Positions 8,960-17,743 of a stretch of DNA of 64,000 nt are shown in pieces. The notes under the pieces are model-generated. The model was given only the letters and a program-made list of their open reading frames with translations. It was not told the DNA's origin and did not search any database. A program made the position numbers and the translations under genes. The stretch is from Kineococcus endophyticus (lineage in GTDB: Bacteria > Actinomycetota > Actinomycetes > Actinomycetales > Kineococcaceae), in NCBI RefSeq assembly GCF_040796495.1, contig NZ_JBFNQN010000002.1:186001-250000 (forward strand), read 5' to 3'. Each line of letters begins with the position of its first letter. The first letter of the stretch is position 1.

Positions 8960-9436
8960 ATGAACGCTCCCGCGCACGAGCCCCTCGCGATCGAGTCCGC
9001 GAACCCCGCCGAGGCCGGCGGCCCGGTCTGCGGGTACGCCCGCGCGATCGCCGTCCTCGTCCTGGCCCTCGCCGTCCTCGGCGCGGTCCCCGGGATCACG
9101 TCGAACTACTCGCAGATGGGCTTCTACTCCTCCGAGGCGAACCTCTTCGGGCTGTTCCGCACGTCGGCCGTCGTCATCGGTGTGCAGGTGCTGTTCGGGC
9201 TGGCCATCCTCGCCTTCTCGGGATCGCCCCGGCAGGCCCACAAGGTCGTCGTCTGGGTCGCCCTGGCCTACCTGGCCGCGGGGCTCGGCGGGGCCGGTCT
9301 CATGGTCAACGCCTCCCGTACGGACCTGCCGGTGAACGTGGCGAGCAACTGGCTGCACCTGGCCCTGTTCGTCGTCATCCTGGGCGGCGCCTGGGCGACC
9401 CGGAAGAAGCACGTCGAGCAGCTGGGCGTCTTCTGA
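8960..9436 (+). CDS. DUF4383-type four-helix membrane protein
   Basis: The 158-residue product has four hydrophobic segments (about residues 24-44, 66-86, 95-117 and 132-148). It shows the DUF4383 pattern in which a GITSNY-type segment follows helix 1 and VNVASNWLHLALFV opens the last helix. ATGs at 8948 and 8951 in the same frame are alternatives; 8960 was chosen because the closer ones lack a ribosome site. The function is unknown. Confidence 0.7.
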   Translation: MNAPAHEPLAIESANPAEAGGPVCGYARAIAVLVLALAVLGAVPGITSNYSQMGFYSSEANLFGLFRTSAVVIGVQVLFGLAILAFSGSPRQAHKVVVWVALAYLAAGLGGAGLMVNASRTDLPVNVASNWLHLALFVVILGGAWATRKKHVEQLGVF

Positions 9437-10137
9437 GCCGTCCCGGGCCTCGCCTGCAGGCCGTCGTCCTCGACCTCGACGGCACCCTCTTCGACCACCG
9501 CGGCGCTTCCCGCGCCGCGGTGGACGACTGGGTCCGGGCGTGCGGCCGCGAGCCGACGCCGGCCCTGCACGCCGCCTGGCACGACGCCGAGGAGCGCCAC
9601 CACCGCGCGTGGCGCGACGGCCTCGTCCCCCACGACGAGCACCGCCGCCGTCGGCTGCGGGAGTTCCTGCCCCTGGTGGGCCGTCCGGTCGGCGACGACG
9701 CCGTCCTGGACGCGCAGTTCCACGACGAGTACCTCGTGCGCTACCGCGCGCACTGGAGGGGTTTCGACGACGTCGAGGACGCGCTCACGGCCGTCGCCGC
9801 GGCCGGCGTGAGCGTCGCCCTCCTCACCAACGGCGTGCCCGAGCAGCAGCACGCCAAGCTCGAGGCCCTCGGTCTGAGCGGCCGGGTCGGCCCCGTCCTG
9901 ACGGCGGGCGAGCTGGGCCTGGCCAAACCCCGTCCCGAGGTGTTCCACGCCGCCTGCGCGGCCGTCGGCGCCGACCCCGCGCGCACGCTGCACGTCGGCG
10001 ACGACCACCCCGTCGACGTCGTCGGCGCCCGGGCGGCGGGGTTGAGCGCCGTGCACCTGGACCGGCACGGGGAGGGGCCCGCCGACGAGGCGGAGCGCAT
10101 GACGTCGTTGCGGGAGCTGGGCGTCTTCCTGCGCTGA
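9433..10137 (+). CDS. HAD-superfamily hydrolase, subfamily IA, without a canonical start codon
   Basis: The 234-residue frame holds a complete HAD fold: motif I VVLDLDGTLFDH, motif II VALLTNG, the lysine of motif III in LGLAKPRPE, and motif IV VGDDHPVDVVGARAAG. Motif I lies upstream of the first ATG, GTG or TTG (GTG 9520), which would delete the catalytic aspartates, so translation must begin earlier. The only candidates are CTG codons, at 9433 (overlapping the preceding stop as CTGA) and at 9454. The gene is therefore probably coupled to the DUF4383 gene. The substrate is unknown. Confidence 0.75.
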   Translation: MSRPGPRLQAVVLDLDGTLFDHRGASRAAVDDWVRACGREPTPALHAAWHDAEERHHRAWRDGLVPHDEHRRRRLREFLPLVGRPVGDDAVLDAQFHDEYLVRYRAHWRGFDDVEDALTAVAAAGVSVALLTNGVPEQQHAKLEALGLSGRVGPVLTAGELGLAKPRPEVFHAACAAVGADPARTLHVGDDHPVDVVGARAAGLSAVHLDRHGEGPADEAERMTSLRELGVFLR

Positions 10138-10147
10138 CTCACGGGCC

Positions 10148-10594
10148 TCACGCGGTGCGCGGGCGGCCCCGTCCCCGCAGGCGGGCGAGCCCCATCGCCG
10201 CGAGCAGGGTCACCCCGGCGAGCGCGGCCTGCAGGGCGGGCGCGAACAGCAGGCCCAGGACCGCCGTGGACGACTCCGAGGTCAGGACGTCCGACAGGAA
10301 CCAGACCGTCTGGGCGACGAGCAGGACGTCCCCGACGACGACCGCAGCCGCTCCCCCGCGCCAGTGCCGGCGCACCGACAGCCCCACGGCGACCGCGGCG
10401 GCGAAGGGCAGCACCGACCACACGGTCGAGACCACGGAGAAGACGACCATCAGGGCACTCTCCGTGGAGACGTCCCAGCTCGTGAGGTGCGCCGACACCG
10501 CCAGCGTCGTCACCGCCCCAACAGCGGGCAGCCCCAGGAGCGCGAGCAGCAGCGGGTCCCGCGGTGCGCGGGGACGGGGTCCTGTCGAGGGCAC
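10148..10594 (-). CDS. Four-helix membrane protein of unknown function
   Basis: The 148-residue product starts at GTG 10594 and has four hydrophobic segments (about residues 14-34, 43-66, 74-95 and 104-136) with a basic C-terminus (RLRGRGRPRTA). No family motif is recognised. It converges with the HAD gene and is divergent from the gene at 10670. Confidence 0.5.
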   Translation of the reverse strand: MPSTGPRPRAPRDPLLLALLGLPAVGAVTTLAVSAHLTSWDVSTESALMVVFSVVSTVWSVLPFAAAVAVGLSVRRHWRGGAAAVVVGDVLLVAQTVWFLSDVLTSESSTAVLGLLFAPALQAALAGVTLLAAMGLARLRGRGRPRTA

Positions 10595-10669
10595 GTCCCC
10601 ACCGTGCCAGCCCTCTCGCCTCCGCGCGGCCGAACCGGCACGACGGGACCACCGCGCGAGGATGACGAC

Positions 10670-11548
10670 GTGCACCTTAGCGTCGACCGCGACAGCGTCG
10701 CCATGGGCGACGACGCCGTCCCCCACCACCGCACCCTGGAGGTCGCCGACGACGCGAGCGTCGCCGAGCTCCTGCGGACCGCCTGGCCGGACGTCTCGGC
10801 GCCCGACACGTGGACGTGGGTGTGCCACTGGAACGGCGTGCCGTTCGCCGTGTGGTCCTCCGGGCGCGGGGGCCGCGTGTGGGACGAGCGGTACCGCACG
10901 CTGGCGGACCTGCCCGTGCGGGAGGGGACGCCGGAGCTGTTCCACGCGTACTGGACGCAAATGGACTCCGACTGGCTGCTGGAACGGCTGCGCGCGGGCG
11001 AGCCCCTCGACCGCCGTGCCCTGGAGCGGCGGTGGGCACCCGTCGCGGCCGAACGCCGGGAACGGGAGTTGCGGGAGCGCGAGCGGACGGTCGCCGCACG
11101 GCTGCTGGACACGCAGACCGTCGACGCCCTGGCCGCGTTCGGGGCGGTGGTCGACCTGCACACCGACACCGTCTGCCGGTTCCGGGTCGGCGACGGGACG
11201 TGGGTCGCGCGACGGATCGACACCATGACCCTCGTCGACGACCCGCGAGGCCGGCGCGGGAGCCTGCGCCCCGTGGGCGTCGCGCACCTGTGGCTCGTCG
11301 CTGCCGTCGCCCGGGAGGTGGAGGGGTACGAGGCGTTCACCGAACCCCTGGTCCCCTCCGACGTCCGGACCTCGCCCGGCCTGTGGTCGATCACCCGGAC
11401 CGTCGACGGTCGCCAGGAACTCGCGCAGCAGCACCAGCCCGAGGACGTCGAGTGGTTCCGCCTCGTCCTGGGACGGACGGTCGACGAGGTGGTCGCAGCG
11501 TACCGGACGCGTCCGGAACCGGGACGGAAGCGGTGGTGGCGGAGGTGA
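10670..11548 (+). CDS. Hypothetical protein
   Basis: A soluble product of 292 residues from GTG 10670. It has a Trp-rich N-terminal half (WPDVSAPDTWTWVCHWNGVPFAVW), a charged helical stretch around residues 120-145 (RRERELRERERTVAARLL) and a C-terminal half with several beta-like segments. No catalytic motif is evident and I do not recognise the family. The codon bias and the lack of frame breaks make it a convincing gene. Confidence 0.55.
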   Translation: MHLSVDRDSVAMGDDAVPHHRTLEVADDASVAELLRTAWPDVSAPDTWTWVCHWNGVPFAVWSSGRGGRVWDERYRTLADLPVREGTPELFHAYWTQMDSDWLLERLRAGEPLDRRALERRWAPVAAERRERELRERERTVAARLLDTQTVDALAAFGAVVDLHTDTVCRFRVGDGTWVARRIDTMTLVDDPRGRRGSLRPVGVAHLWLVAAVAREVEGYEAFTEPLVPSDVRTSPGLWSITRTVDGRQELAQQHQPEDVEWFRLVLGRTVDEVVAAYRTRPEPGRKRWWRR

Positions 11549-11793
11549 CGCTGGTCGGCGACCGCGTGCCGGCCGAGAACTCCCTCGGCGCCCCCTGAGC
11601 CGAGCGGGGTGCAACCCTCCAGGACGGCTCGCAGGGACGAGTTCCTCTGCCAGGGTCGAGGGAGGCTGAAGCAGCCGGATGCCCCCGACCTCACCGGGCT
11701 GCAGCCGCGCTGCACGTGGACGACGGGCCGGGGGTTGCGCACCGTCCTGTTCGCCTCGACCAGCCTGCAGGCGGTGACAGCGGTCATCCGGCT

Positions 11794-12126
11794 GTCGTCG
11801 TCCCCCGACAGCTTCGCGTGGTGCTGTCGGTCGTCCAACTGCTCGCGTTCACCTGTTCCTCGGCGCCTACTTCCTCTGGACCCCCGGAACCCTCCTCACG
11901 CAGGACGCCGTGACGGTGCGCAAGGGTTTCCCCGGCGCCCGGGCCATCCCGTGGGCCGACGTGGAGGGTGTGCGGGTGCAGGGCCGTTGGCCTGAGGCCA
12001 GCGAACTGGTCCTGAGGAACGGCCGGACCGAACGGCTGACCGGGGCGCCCGTCGACGACTCTCGGCGGTTGTCCGAGTCGCTCGAGGCGCGGAACCGGGA
12101 CTGGTGCGAGGACGCCGGACCGGGAC
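11794..12126 (+). pseudogene. Degraded PH-domain membrane protein remnant
   Basis: Two reading frames together resemble the small actinobacterial PH-domain proteins: a membrane helix (PRQLRVVLSVVQLLAF in one frame, then LFLGAYFLW in the next) followed by DAVTVRKGFPGARAIPWADVEGVRV, the start of a PH-like beta domain. The frame changes near 11850, the usual second helix is missing, and the downstream frame runs without a stop into the convergent GNAT gene. No plausible start precedes the first half. It looks like a decayed gene, or one with a sequencing error plus a deletion. The rest of the 11549-12168 interval shows no other gene. Confidence 0.5.
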
Positions 12127-12168
12127 ACCGTGGGGCGTGGCGCTTCCCACCACCGGGGCGGGCCGCGG

Positions 12169-13020
12169 TCACAACGGCAGGTCGTAGTAGTCCTCGGTCT
12201 GCACCCTCCGGAAACCCACCGACGTGTAGAGCCCGAGCGCCCGGTCGTTGCCGACGGCGACCTCCAGGCGCACCGACGTGGCGCCCTCGTCGAAGAACGC
12301 ACGACTGACCCGGCGCAGCACGTCGCGCCCGATGCCGCGACCCTGGAACTCCGGCGCGACGGCGAAACCGTAGATGCCGCCGGAACTCCCGTCGCGCGGG
12401 CGGCGCAGGGTTCCGACGACGGCCCCGTCGTGCTCGACGGCGAGCGTGTCGCCCGCGGCGAAGCTCGCCGCGAGGTGGGTCGGGGCCTGGCCGAAGGCGG
12501 CGGTCAGGAGTTCTGCGAGCACGTCGAGGTCGGTGGTCGTGGCGGCGCGCAGCGTCGTGCGCGGGTCTTCCTCGGCGGGCGGAGGTGGCGTGTCCAGACG
12601 CAGCGCGTGCTCGGAGTGCTCCAGCGGCGCGCCGAGGCGCCGGGCGAGGTGGTGCCCCGCCTCCGACGGCCGCGGCACGATGAGGAGGGCCTGCGCGAAA
12701 CCCCGGTCGCGGCAGACCTGCACGGCCGCGCCGAGCAGGGCCGCGCCGATGCCCCGGCCGCGCGCGTCGGGGTCGACCATGCCGACGAGCTCGACGGTGC
12801 GGCCGTCCCAGGAGTCGAAGCCGACGTACCCGTCGGCGCGCCCGTCCGGGGTGGTCCAGAGGAGGTCGGTCGTCGGACCGTCGCCGGGGTCGGAGGCGCG
12901 AGCACGCAGGTCCTCCCACTCGATCTTCAAGCGCCCACCGTCGTGCGCGACGACGCGCCGTTCGAGGTCGGCGACGGCGCTGAGGTCGTCGGGGGTCAGG
13001 TGGGTCCGGGCGCGCAGCAC
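12169..13020 (-). CDS. Tandem GNAT N-acetyltransferase
   Basis: The 283-residue product contains two GNAT folds. The first (about residues 5-150) has VGMVDPDARGRGIGAALLGAA as its acetyl-CoA-binding loop; the second (about 155-283) has GFAVAPEFQGRGIGRDVLRRV and ends NDRALGLYTSVGFRRVQTEDYY, a typical GNAT C-terminus. Such double GNATs resemble mycothiol synthase (MshD) in outline, but that identity is uncertain. GTG at 13020 is the likely start. Confidence 0.78.
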   Translation of the reverse strand: MLRARTHLTPDDLSAVADLERRVVAHDGGRLKIEWEDLRARASDPGDGPTTDLLWTTPDGRADGYVGFDSWDGRTVELVGMVDPDARGRGIGAALLGAAVQVCRDRGFAQALLIVPRPSEAGHHLARRLGAPLEHSEHALRLDTPPPPAEEDPRTTLRAATTTDLDVLAELLTAAFGQAPTHLAASFAAGDTLAVEHDGAVVGTLRRPRDGSSGGIYGFAVAPEFQGRGIGRDVLRRVSRAFFDEGATSVRLEVAVGNDRALGLYTSVGFRRVQTEDYYDLPL

Positions 13021-13144
13021 GTCGCCAGTCGACCGTGGTGTGCGCGGCCGGTCAACGGCTTTCCACCCGCCGGCACGCGTGCGCCTCCACAGGAGGGCGA
13101 AGTGGTTGGCCTGGGCGGGGGTCGGTTCCCTACCATCGTCGGCG

Positions 13145-13819
13145 ATGGAGAGCGAACCCACCGTCCTGTCCCGCCGGGGCGAGACGATCACCCTGGACGC
13201 CGAGCACGTCGGCGACGTGCACCGGCACAGCGCCTTCAGCCTGTGGGACGACGCCGAGTCCCCCGACGACCCGGACCCCCGCACCCAGGTGCGCGCGGTC
13301 GGCGAGCCGGTGCCCGTGCGGCGCGCCGACTTCGACGACGTGACCCGGGCCGAGACCGAGGCGCTCACGACGCTGGCCGGTGCCGTCGACCACGCGTGCC
13401 TGGAACGGCTGCTCCCGCAGGTCGACGTCGAGGACGTGGCCCCGGAGGCGCTGGCCGCCTGGCTCGTCGAGGCCACGCAGTCCGTCAGCGAGGCGTCCGC
13501 GTCGGTCGACAGCCCGTCCGCCTACCTGGACGCCGAGCTGCGCCGCCACGCCGGGCTCCGCCTCATCGGCGGCCGCCGGCGGACGGTCGACGCGGGGTGG
13601 TGCGAGGCGGACGTGCAGTTCACCTCCCGCCGGCAGCGTCCCTGGTACGCGGTCGTCGCGGACGAGCAGCTCACGGGTCTGCGCGGGTACCTGCAGGTCA
13701 GCCTCACGTCGGTCGACTTCGGGGCCGAGGAGTTCCTGACCGCGAGCGCCGTCTTCGGCTACTCCCCGCGGATCAGCCTGCACCCCGGCCACGTGCGGAT
13801 CGCGCGCGTCGGCGCCTGA
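13145..13819 (+). CDS. Hypothetical protein
   Basis: A 224-residue acidic soluble protein from ATG 13145. The N-terminal third is Asp/Glu-rich (DDAESPDDPDPR). The C-terminal half, beginning near RRQRPWYAVVADEQLTGLRGYLQVSL, looks like a beta-rich domain. It is not recognised. It converges with the LigD polymerase gene with 7 bases between stops, and is divergent from the double GNAT. Confidence 0.55.
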   Translation: MESEPTVLSRRGETITLDAEHVGDVHRHSAFSLWDDAESPDDPDPRTQVRAVGEPVPVRRADFDDVTRAETEALTTLAGAVDHACLERLLPQVDVEDVAPEALAAWLVEATQSVSEASASVDSPSAYLDAELRRHAGLRLIGGRRRTVDAGWCEADVQFTSRRQRPWYAVVADEQLTGLRGYLQVSLTSVDFGAEEFLTASAVFGYSPRISLHPGHVRIARVGA

Positions 13820-13826
13820 GGGCTGC

Positions 13827-14774
13827 TCAGGACGTCGGGACGCGCGGGCCGGGCGGGGCGTCCGGTCCCAGGTCGGCGAGCAGGTCCCCGTCCCGCGCGT
13901 AGCGCTCCCCGACCTCCTCCAACGTCAACTGCCGCAACGCGTCCGCGTCGGCGAGTTCGTCCCACGTGCGGGGGGCCGCGGCGCACGGACGTTCCCGCCC
14001 GCGCGGGGAGTACGGGGCGACGGTCGTCTTGGCGGAGTTGTTCTGGCTCCAGTCCAGCAGCACCTTGCCCCCGCGCAGCACCTTCGTCATCCGGCTGACG
14101 ACGAGGTCGGGACGGTCCTTCTCCAGCCCCTGCGCCAGGCGGTGGGCGTAGGAGCGCAGGACGTCGGCGTCCTGCTCCCCGCTGACGGGTGCGTAGAGCT
14201 GCATCCCCTTCGACCCGGACGTGACGGGGAGGCACTCCAGCCCGTCGTCGGCGAGACGTTCGCGGACCGCGAGCGCCACCTCCGCGCACTCGGCGAGGCC
14301 GGCGCCCTCGCCCGGGTCGAGGTCGACGACGAGGCGGTCGGGGTGGTGGACGCCACCGCGCGGGCCGACGCGCCACTGCGGGACGTGCAGTTCGAGCGCG
14401 GCGAGGTTGACGAGCCAGACGAGGCCCGCGAGGTCCTCGACGAGCGGGTAGAGGATCTTCTCGCGGTTCTTCGTGCTGCCGGGGGCATCGAGCTCGACCG
14501 TGCGCACCCAGTCCGGCATCCCGCGCGGGACGTTCTTCTCGAAGAACGACGAGGAGGCGACGCCGTCGGGCCAGCGCTTGCGGGTCAGCGGGCGCTGGTG
14601 GAGCTGGGCGAGCAGGGCGGGCGCGACGGTCGTGACGTAGGTCAGGACCTCGGCCTTGGTGGTCCCCGTGGAGGGGTAGAGCACCTTCTCCAGGCGCCGC
14701 AGCCGCAGCCGCCGTCCCTCCACCTCGACGACGGTGTCCTCGCCCTCGTTCTTCCTCGCGTTCTGCGTGGCCAT
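13827..14774 (-). CDS. LigD-type DNA primase/polymerase domain protein (NHEJ)
   Basis: The 315-residue product is a stand-alone LigD polymerase domain, the primase-like enzyme that fills ends during non-homologous end joining. Visible hallmarks are VEGRRLRLRRLEKVLYPSTG at the start, the metal-binding VVDLDPGEG, TSGSKGMQLYAP, and the basic DWSQNNSAKTTVAPYSPRGR segment. It has no fused ligase or phosphoesterase domain. The start lies just downstream of the ligase stop on the same strand (3 bases between), so the two form an operon. Ku is encoded about 9 kb away. Confidence 0.93.
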   Translation of the reverse strand: MATQNARKNEGEDTVVEVEGRRLRLRRLEKVLYPSTGTTKAEVLTYVTTVAPALLAQLHQRPLTRKRWPDGVASSSFFEKNVPRGMPDWVRTVELDAPGSTKNREKILYPLVEDLAGLVWLVNLAALELHVPQWRVGPRGGVHHPDRLVVDLDPGEGAGLAECAEVALAVRERLADDGLECLPVTSGSKGMQLYAPVSGEQDADVLRSYAHRLAQGLEKDRPDLVVSRMTKVLRGGKVLLDWSQNNSAKTTVAPYSPRGRERPCAAAPRTWDELADADALRQLTLEEVGERYARDGDLLADLGPDAPPGPRVPTS

Positions 14775-14777
14775 GGG

Positions 14778-15722
14778 TCACTCCTCGCGGACGTCGGACG
14801 GGTCGAGGTCGCCGCGCAGTCCGCGCAGCGTGGGCTGGCGCAGGCGGCCACCGGTCGTGCGGCCGAGGTGGCGGACCTCGACGACGGCCACGGGTGCGGT
14901 GAACGTGGCGCCCTTGGCGTCCACGCGCGGCACGTCCACGACGGGCTCGGCCACCTCGTGACCGGCCAGCCGGGCCCGCAGGTCCTCCTCGAGCGCACTG
15001 CTGAGACCGCTGCCGGCGCGCCCGACGAAGCGGAGCCGGCCGTCGGCCGCGGGCACCGCGAGCAGCAGGGCCCCCATCCGGTGCGAGGAGCCTTCGGCGG
15101 GTCGCCAGCCGACGACGAGGCAGGCCTGGTGCCTCCGGTGGGCGTGCTTGACCCAGTCGGGGCTGCGCCGGCCCGGTTGGTAGACGGACGTCCGGCGTTT
15201 GGCCACGACCCCTTCGAGGCCCTGCTCCAGCGTCGCGGCCAGCAGCGACCGCGCGTCGGGGTAGACGGGCGAGACCTGCCAGGCGCTGCCCGACGGCGGG
15301 AGCCGGTCGAGGGACTCGCGGCGCTCCTGCCACGGCCGGTCGAGCAGGCCGACGCCGTAGAGGCGCAGGACGTCGAAGGCCATGAGCGTGACGGGCGTGC
15401 GACGGGCGGCGGCGGCGGCCGAGCGGGCGTCCTGGACGTGCATCCGCTCGGCGAGCGCCGCGAACGACGGCAGGCCGTCCTGCAGGGCGACGACCTCGCC
15501 GTCGAGCAGCACGTCGGCGTGGGCGTCGGCGAGGTCGGCGAGGTCGGGGAAGGTGACCGTGACGTCCCGGCCGGTGCGCGAGCGCAGCGACACCCGGCCC
15601 TCGTGGACGTCGGCGAGGACGCGCATGCCGTCCCACTTCACCTCGTAGGCCCAGCGGTCGCCGTCCGCGGGCACCCCGGCGGCCGGCGCGGCGGTCGCCA
15701 GCATCGGGAGCACGGGTCCCAC
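14778..15722 (-). CDS. ATP-dependent DNA ligase (LigD ligase domain type)
   Basis: The 314-residue ligase has the nucleotidyltransferase motif I YEVKWDGMR with the adenylation lysine at residue 29, motif III LLDGEVVAL, motif IV LEGVVAKRR, and motif V DWVKHAH. A C-terminal OB domain follows (about 210-305, VVGWRPAEGSS onward). It is the size of the isolated LigD or LigC catalytic core. Together with the polymerase gene it reproduces a split LigD without the 3'-phosphoesterase. Confidence 0.93.
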   Translation of the reverse strand: MGPVLPMLATAAPAAGVPADGDRWAYEVKWDGMRVLADVHEGRVSLRSRTGRDVTVTFPDLADLADAHADVLLDGEVVALQDGLPSFAALAERMHVQDARSAAAAARRTPVTLMAFDVLRLYGVGLLDRPWQERRESLDRLPPSGSAWQVSPVYPDARSLLAATLEQGLEGVVAKRRTSVYQPGRRSPDWVKHAHRRHQACLVVGWRPAEGSSHRMGALLLAVPAADGRLRFVGRAGSGLSSALEEDLRARLAGHEVAEPVVDVPRVDAKGATFTAPVAVVEVRHLGRTTGGRLRQPTLRGLRGDLDPSDVREE

Positions 15723-15781
15723 TCTGCTGGGACGGCGCCCGCCGGGCCAGTGGGGGCCCGGCGGTTCCCACCGCGCTCGAC

Positions 15782-15800
15782 GTTGGTTAGCCTGTCCTCA
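15782..15800. promoter_or_regulatory. Iron box before the siderophore-interacting genes
   Basis: GTTGGTTAGCCTGTCCTCA matches 13 of 19 positions of the IdeR/DmdR consensus TTAGGTTAGGCTAACCTAA, including the central TTAG-C-CT and CCT blocks. It ends 22 bases before the ATG of the first flavoprotein gene, a position suited to iron-dependent repression. Confidence 0.6.
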
Positions 15801-15822
15801 CATCGATCGAGGGGTAGTGGGG

Positions 15823-16869
15823 ATGAGCGCGCAGACGGACGACCGCACGGACCAGCGCACGGACCAGCGCACGGACCAGCGCACGGACGAGGTGCGGGTC
15901 GCCCGCGGGGAGGCGGCGCGGGCCTCGTACACCCTGTTCCGGGTCCGCGTGGCCGCCGTGGAACGGCTGGGCACGAGCTTCGTCCGGCTGACGATGACGT
16001 CCCCGGACCTCGCCCGCTTCGGCGCCGCGGGGTACGACCAACGCTTCAAGGTCCTGTTGTTCCCCCGCCCGTTCGAGGACTACGGGGTGCCGCAGGGCGA
16101 CTGGTACACGTGGTGGCGCGAACTGCCCGACGAGGTCCGGCCCGTCATGCGGACGTACACGGTGCGGGCGTTCCGGCCGGCGACGGCCGCCGCCGACGCG
16201 GAGATCGACGTCGACTTCGTCCTGCACGGGATCGGCGAGGGGACCGGTGACGGGGGCGCGCACGCCGGGCCGGCGTCGCGCTGGGCCGCCGGTGCCGCGG
16301 TCGGTGACGAGGTCGTCCTCGTCGGGCCGGACGCTCCGGGGACCGGTCGCATGTGGGGCGTGGAGTGGGCTCCGCCCGCCGAGGCCCGCACGCTGCTGCT
16401 GGCCGGCGACGAGACGGCGGTGCCGGCCGTGTCCGCGGTGCTGGAGCAGTTGCCCGCCGGCGTCGCCGTGACCGCGCTGCTCGAGGTGCCGGACGCGGGC
16501 GACATCCTCGACCTGCGCTCGGACGCCGACCTGACGGTGGAGTGGTTGCCGCGCAACGACGTCCACGCCCCCGGCGACCTCCTGCAGCGCCGGGTCCACG
16601 ACGTCGCCTCGGCCCTGGTGGACCAGGTGCGCGCGGAGGACCTGACCAGCCAGGGCACCGACCAGGACGGGGAGGACGAGGACGGGATCCTCTGGGACGT
16701 CCCGGAGAACGCCGAGGCCGCGGGCCCGGAATGCCTCTACGCGTGGTTGGCCGGGGAGTCGGGCGTCGTCAAGGCGCTGCGGCGCCACCTCGTGCGCGAG
16801 GTCGGCGTCCCGCGGTCCTCGGTGGCCTTCATGGGGTACTGGCGTGCCGGGCGGGCCGAGGGTGAGTGA
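15823..16869 (+). CDS. Siderophore-interacting FAD-binding protein (first of a pair)
   Basis: The 348-residue cytosolic flavoprotein belongs to the SIP/ViuB ferric-siderophore reductase family, which releases iron by reducing the ferric complex. It has the FAD-binding segment VMRTYTVRAFRP, a nucleotide-binding domain (LLLAGDETAVPAVSAVLE) and the C-terminal family ending MGYWRAGRAEGE. An extra acidic insert lies near residues 270-295. The N-terminus carries a TDQR repeat encoded by a 12-bp tandem repeat. ATG at 15823 follows GAGGGG. It overlaps the second SIP gene and lies behind an iron box. Confidence 0.88.
   Translation: MSAQTDDRTDQRTDQRTDQRTDEVRVARGEAARASYTLFRVRVAAVERLGTSFVRLTMTSPDLARFGAAGYDQRFKVLLFPRPFEDYGVPQGDWYTWWRELPDEVRPVMRTYTVRAFRPATAAADAEIDVDFVLHGIGEGTGDGGAHAGPASRWAAGAAVGDEVVLVGPDAPGTGRMWGVEWAPPAEARTLLLAGDETAVPAVSAVLEQLPAGVAVTALLEVPDAGDILDLRSDADLTVEWLPRNDVHAPGDLLQRRVHDVASALVDQVRAEDLTSQGTDQDGEDEDGILWDVPENAEAAGPECLYAWLAGESGVVKALRRHLVREVGVPRSSVAFMGYWRAGRAEGE
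15847..15888 (+). repeat. 12-bp tandem repeat at the 5' end of the siderophore-interacting gene
   Basis: The unit ACGGACCAGCGC occurs three times without change (15847-15882), followed by a half unit and flanked by degenerate copies. It encodes repeated TDQR at residues 9-22. The copy number is a multiple of the codon length, so expansion would not break the frame. Confidence 0.85.
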
Positions 16870-17731
16870 GGATCGGACCGTGCGGAACCCCTTCAAGCGC
16901 GGCACCGAGCGTCCTGCCGGTGGCCGTCGCCAGCGACGCGGCGTGGTGCAGCGCGTCGAACGGCTGACCCCCGAGATGGTGCGCGTCGTCCTCGGCGGCG
17001 AGGACCTCGCGGACTTCGGCGTCGAGCAGGCCGACTCGTACGTGAAGCTCGTGTTCCCCCTCCCCGGTGTGAGCTACCCCGAACCGTTCGACGTCGCCGC
17101 CGTGCGTGCTGAACGTCCCCGGGAGGAGTGGCCCGCGCAGCGCACCTACACCGTGCGCGCGGTGACCGACGGGGAGGTGACGATCGACTTCGTCGTCCAC
17201 GGTGACGAGGGGATCGCCGGCCCCTGGGCCGCCGCCGCCCGACCGGGGGACGAGGTCTGGATGCTCGGGCCGGGCGGCGCGTACACGCCGTCGGCCGACG
17301 CCCCGTGGCACCTGCTCGTCGGTGACGCGAGCGCGCTGCCCGCGATCTCGGCGTCCCTGGAGCACGTTCCCGCGGGTGCGATCGCGGTCGCCGTCGTCGA
17401 GGTGCACTCCCCCGCCGAGGAACTGCTCCTGACCTGCCCGGGGGACCTGCGGCTGCACTGGGTCCACCGCGCCGCGCCCGACCCCGAGGCGCTCGTCGAG
17501 TTCCTGCGGTCCCTCGACCTGCCCGCCGGAGCCCCGCACGCCTTCGTCCACGGCGAAGCGGACACCGTCCGCGCCGTGCGGCGGTGGGCGCGCACCGACC
17601 TGGGCGTCACCCGGGAACTGCTGTCGGCGTCGGGGTACTGGCGGCGCGGACGCACGGAGGACGGGTGGCGCGAGGAGAAGCGCGACTGGGTCGCCGCGAC
17701 CGAGACGGACGACGCGAGCGCCGGCGTCTAG
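16862..17731 (+). CDS. Siderophore-interacting FAD-binding protein (second of a pair)
   Basis: The 289-residue product is a second SIP-family flavoprotein of standard length: GVVQRVERLTPEMVRVVLGG in the FAD domain, WPAQRTYTVRAVTDGEVTIDFVVHG, WHLLVGDASALPAISASLE in the nucleotide-binding part, and ASGYWRRGRTEDGWREEKRDW at the end. GTG at 16862 lies inside the previous gene, whose stop is at 16867-16869, so translation is coupled; GTG 16880 is an alternative. It is probably controlled by the iron box upstream of the first gene. Confidence 0.87.
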   Translation: MSEDRTVRNPFKRGTERPAGGRRQRRGVVQRVERLTPEMVRVVLGGEDLADFGVEQADSYVKLVFPLPGVSYPEPFDVAAVRAERPREEWPAQRTYTVRAVTDGEVTIDFVVHGDEGIAGPWAAAARPGDEVWMLGPGGAYTPSADAPWHLLVGDASALPAISASLEHVPAGAIAVAVVEVHSPAEELLLTCPGDLRLHWVHRAAPDPEALVEFLRSLDLPAGAPHAFVHGEADTVRAVRRWARTDLGVTRELLSASGYWRRGRTEDGWREEKRDWVAATETDDASAGV

Positions 17732-17743
17732 GGCCCTCGACCG

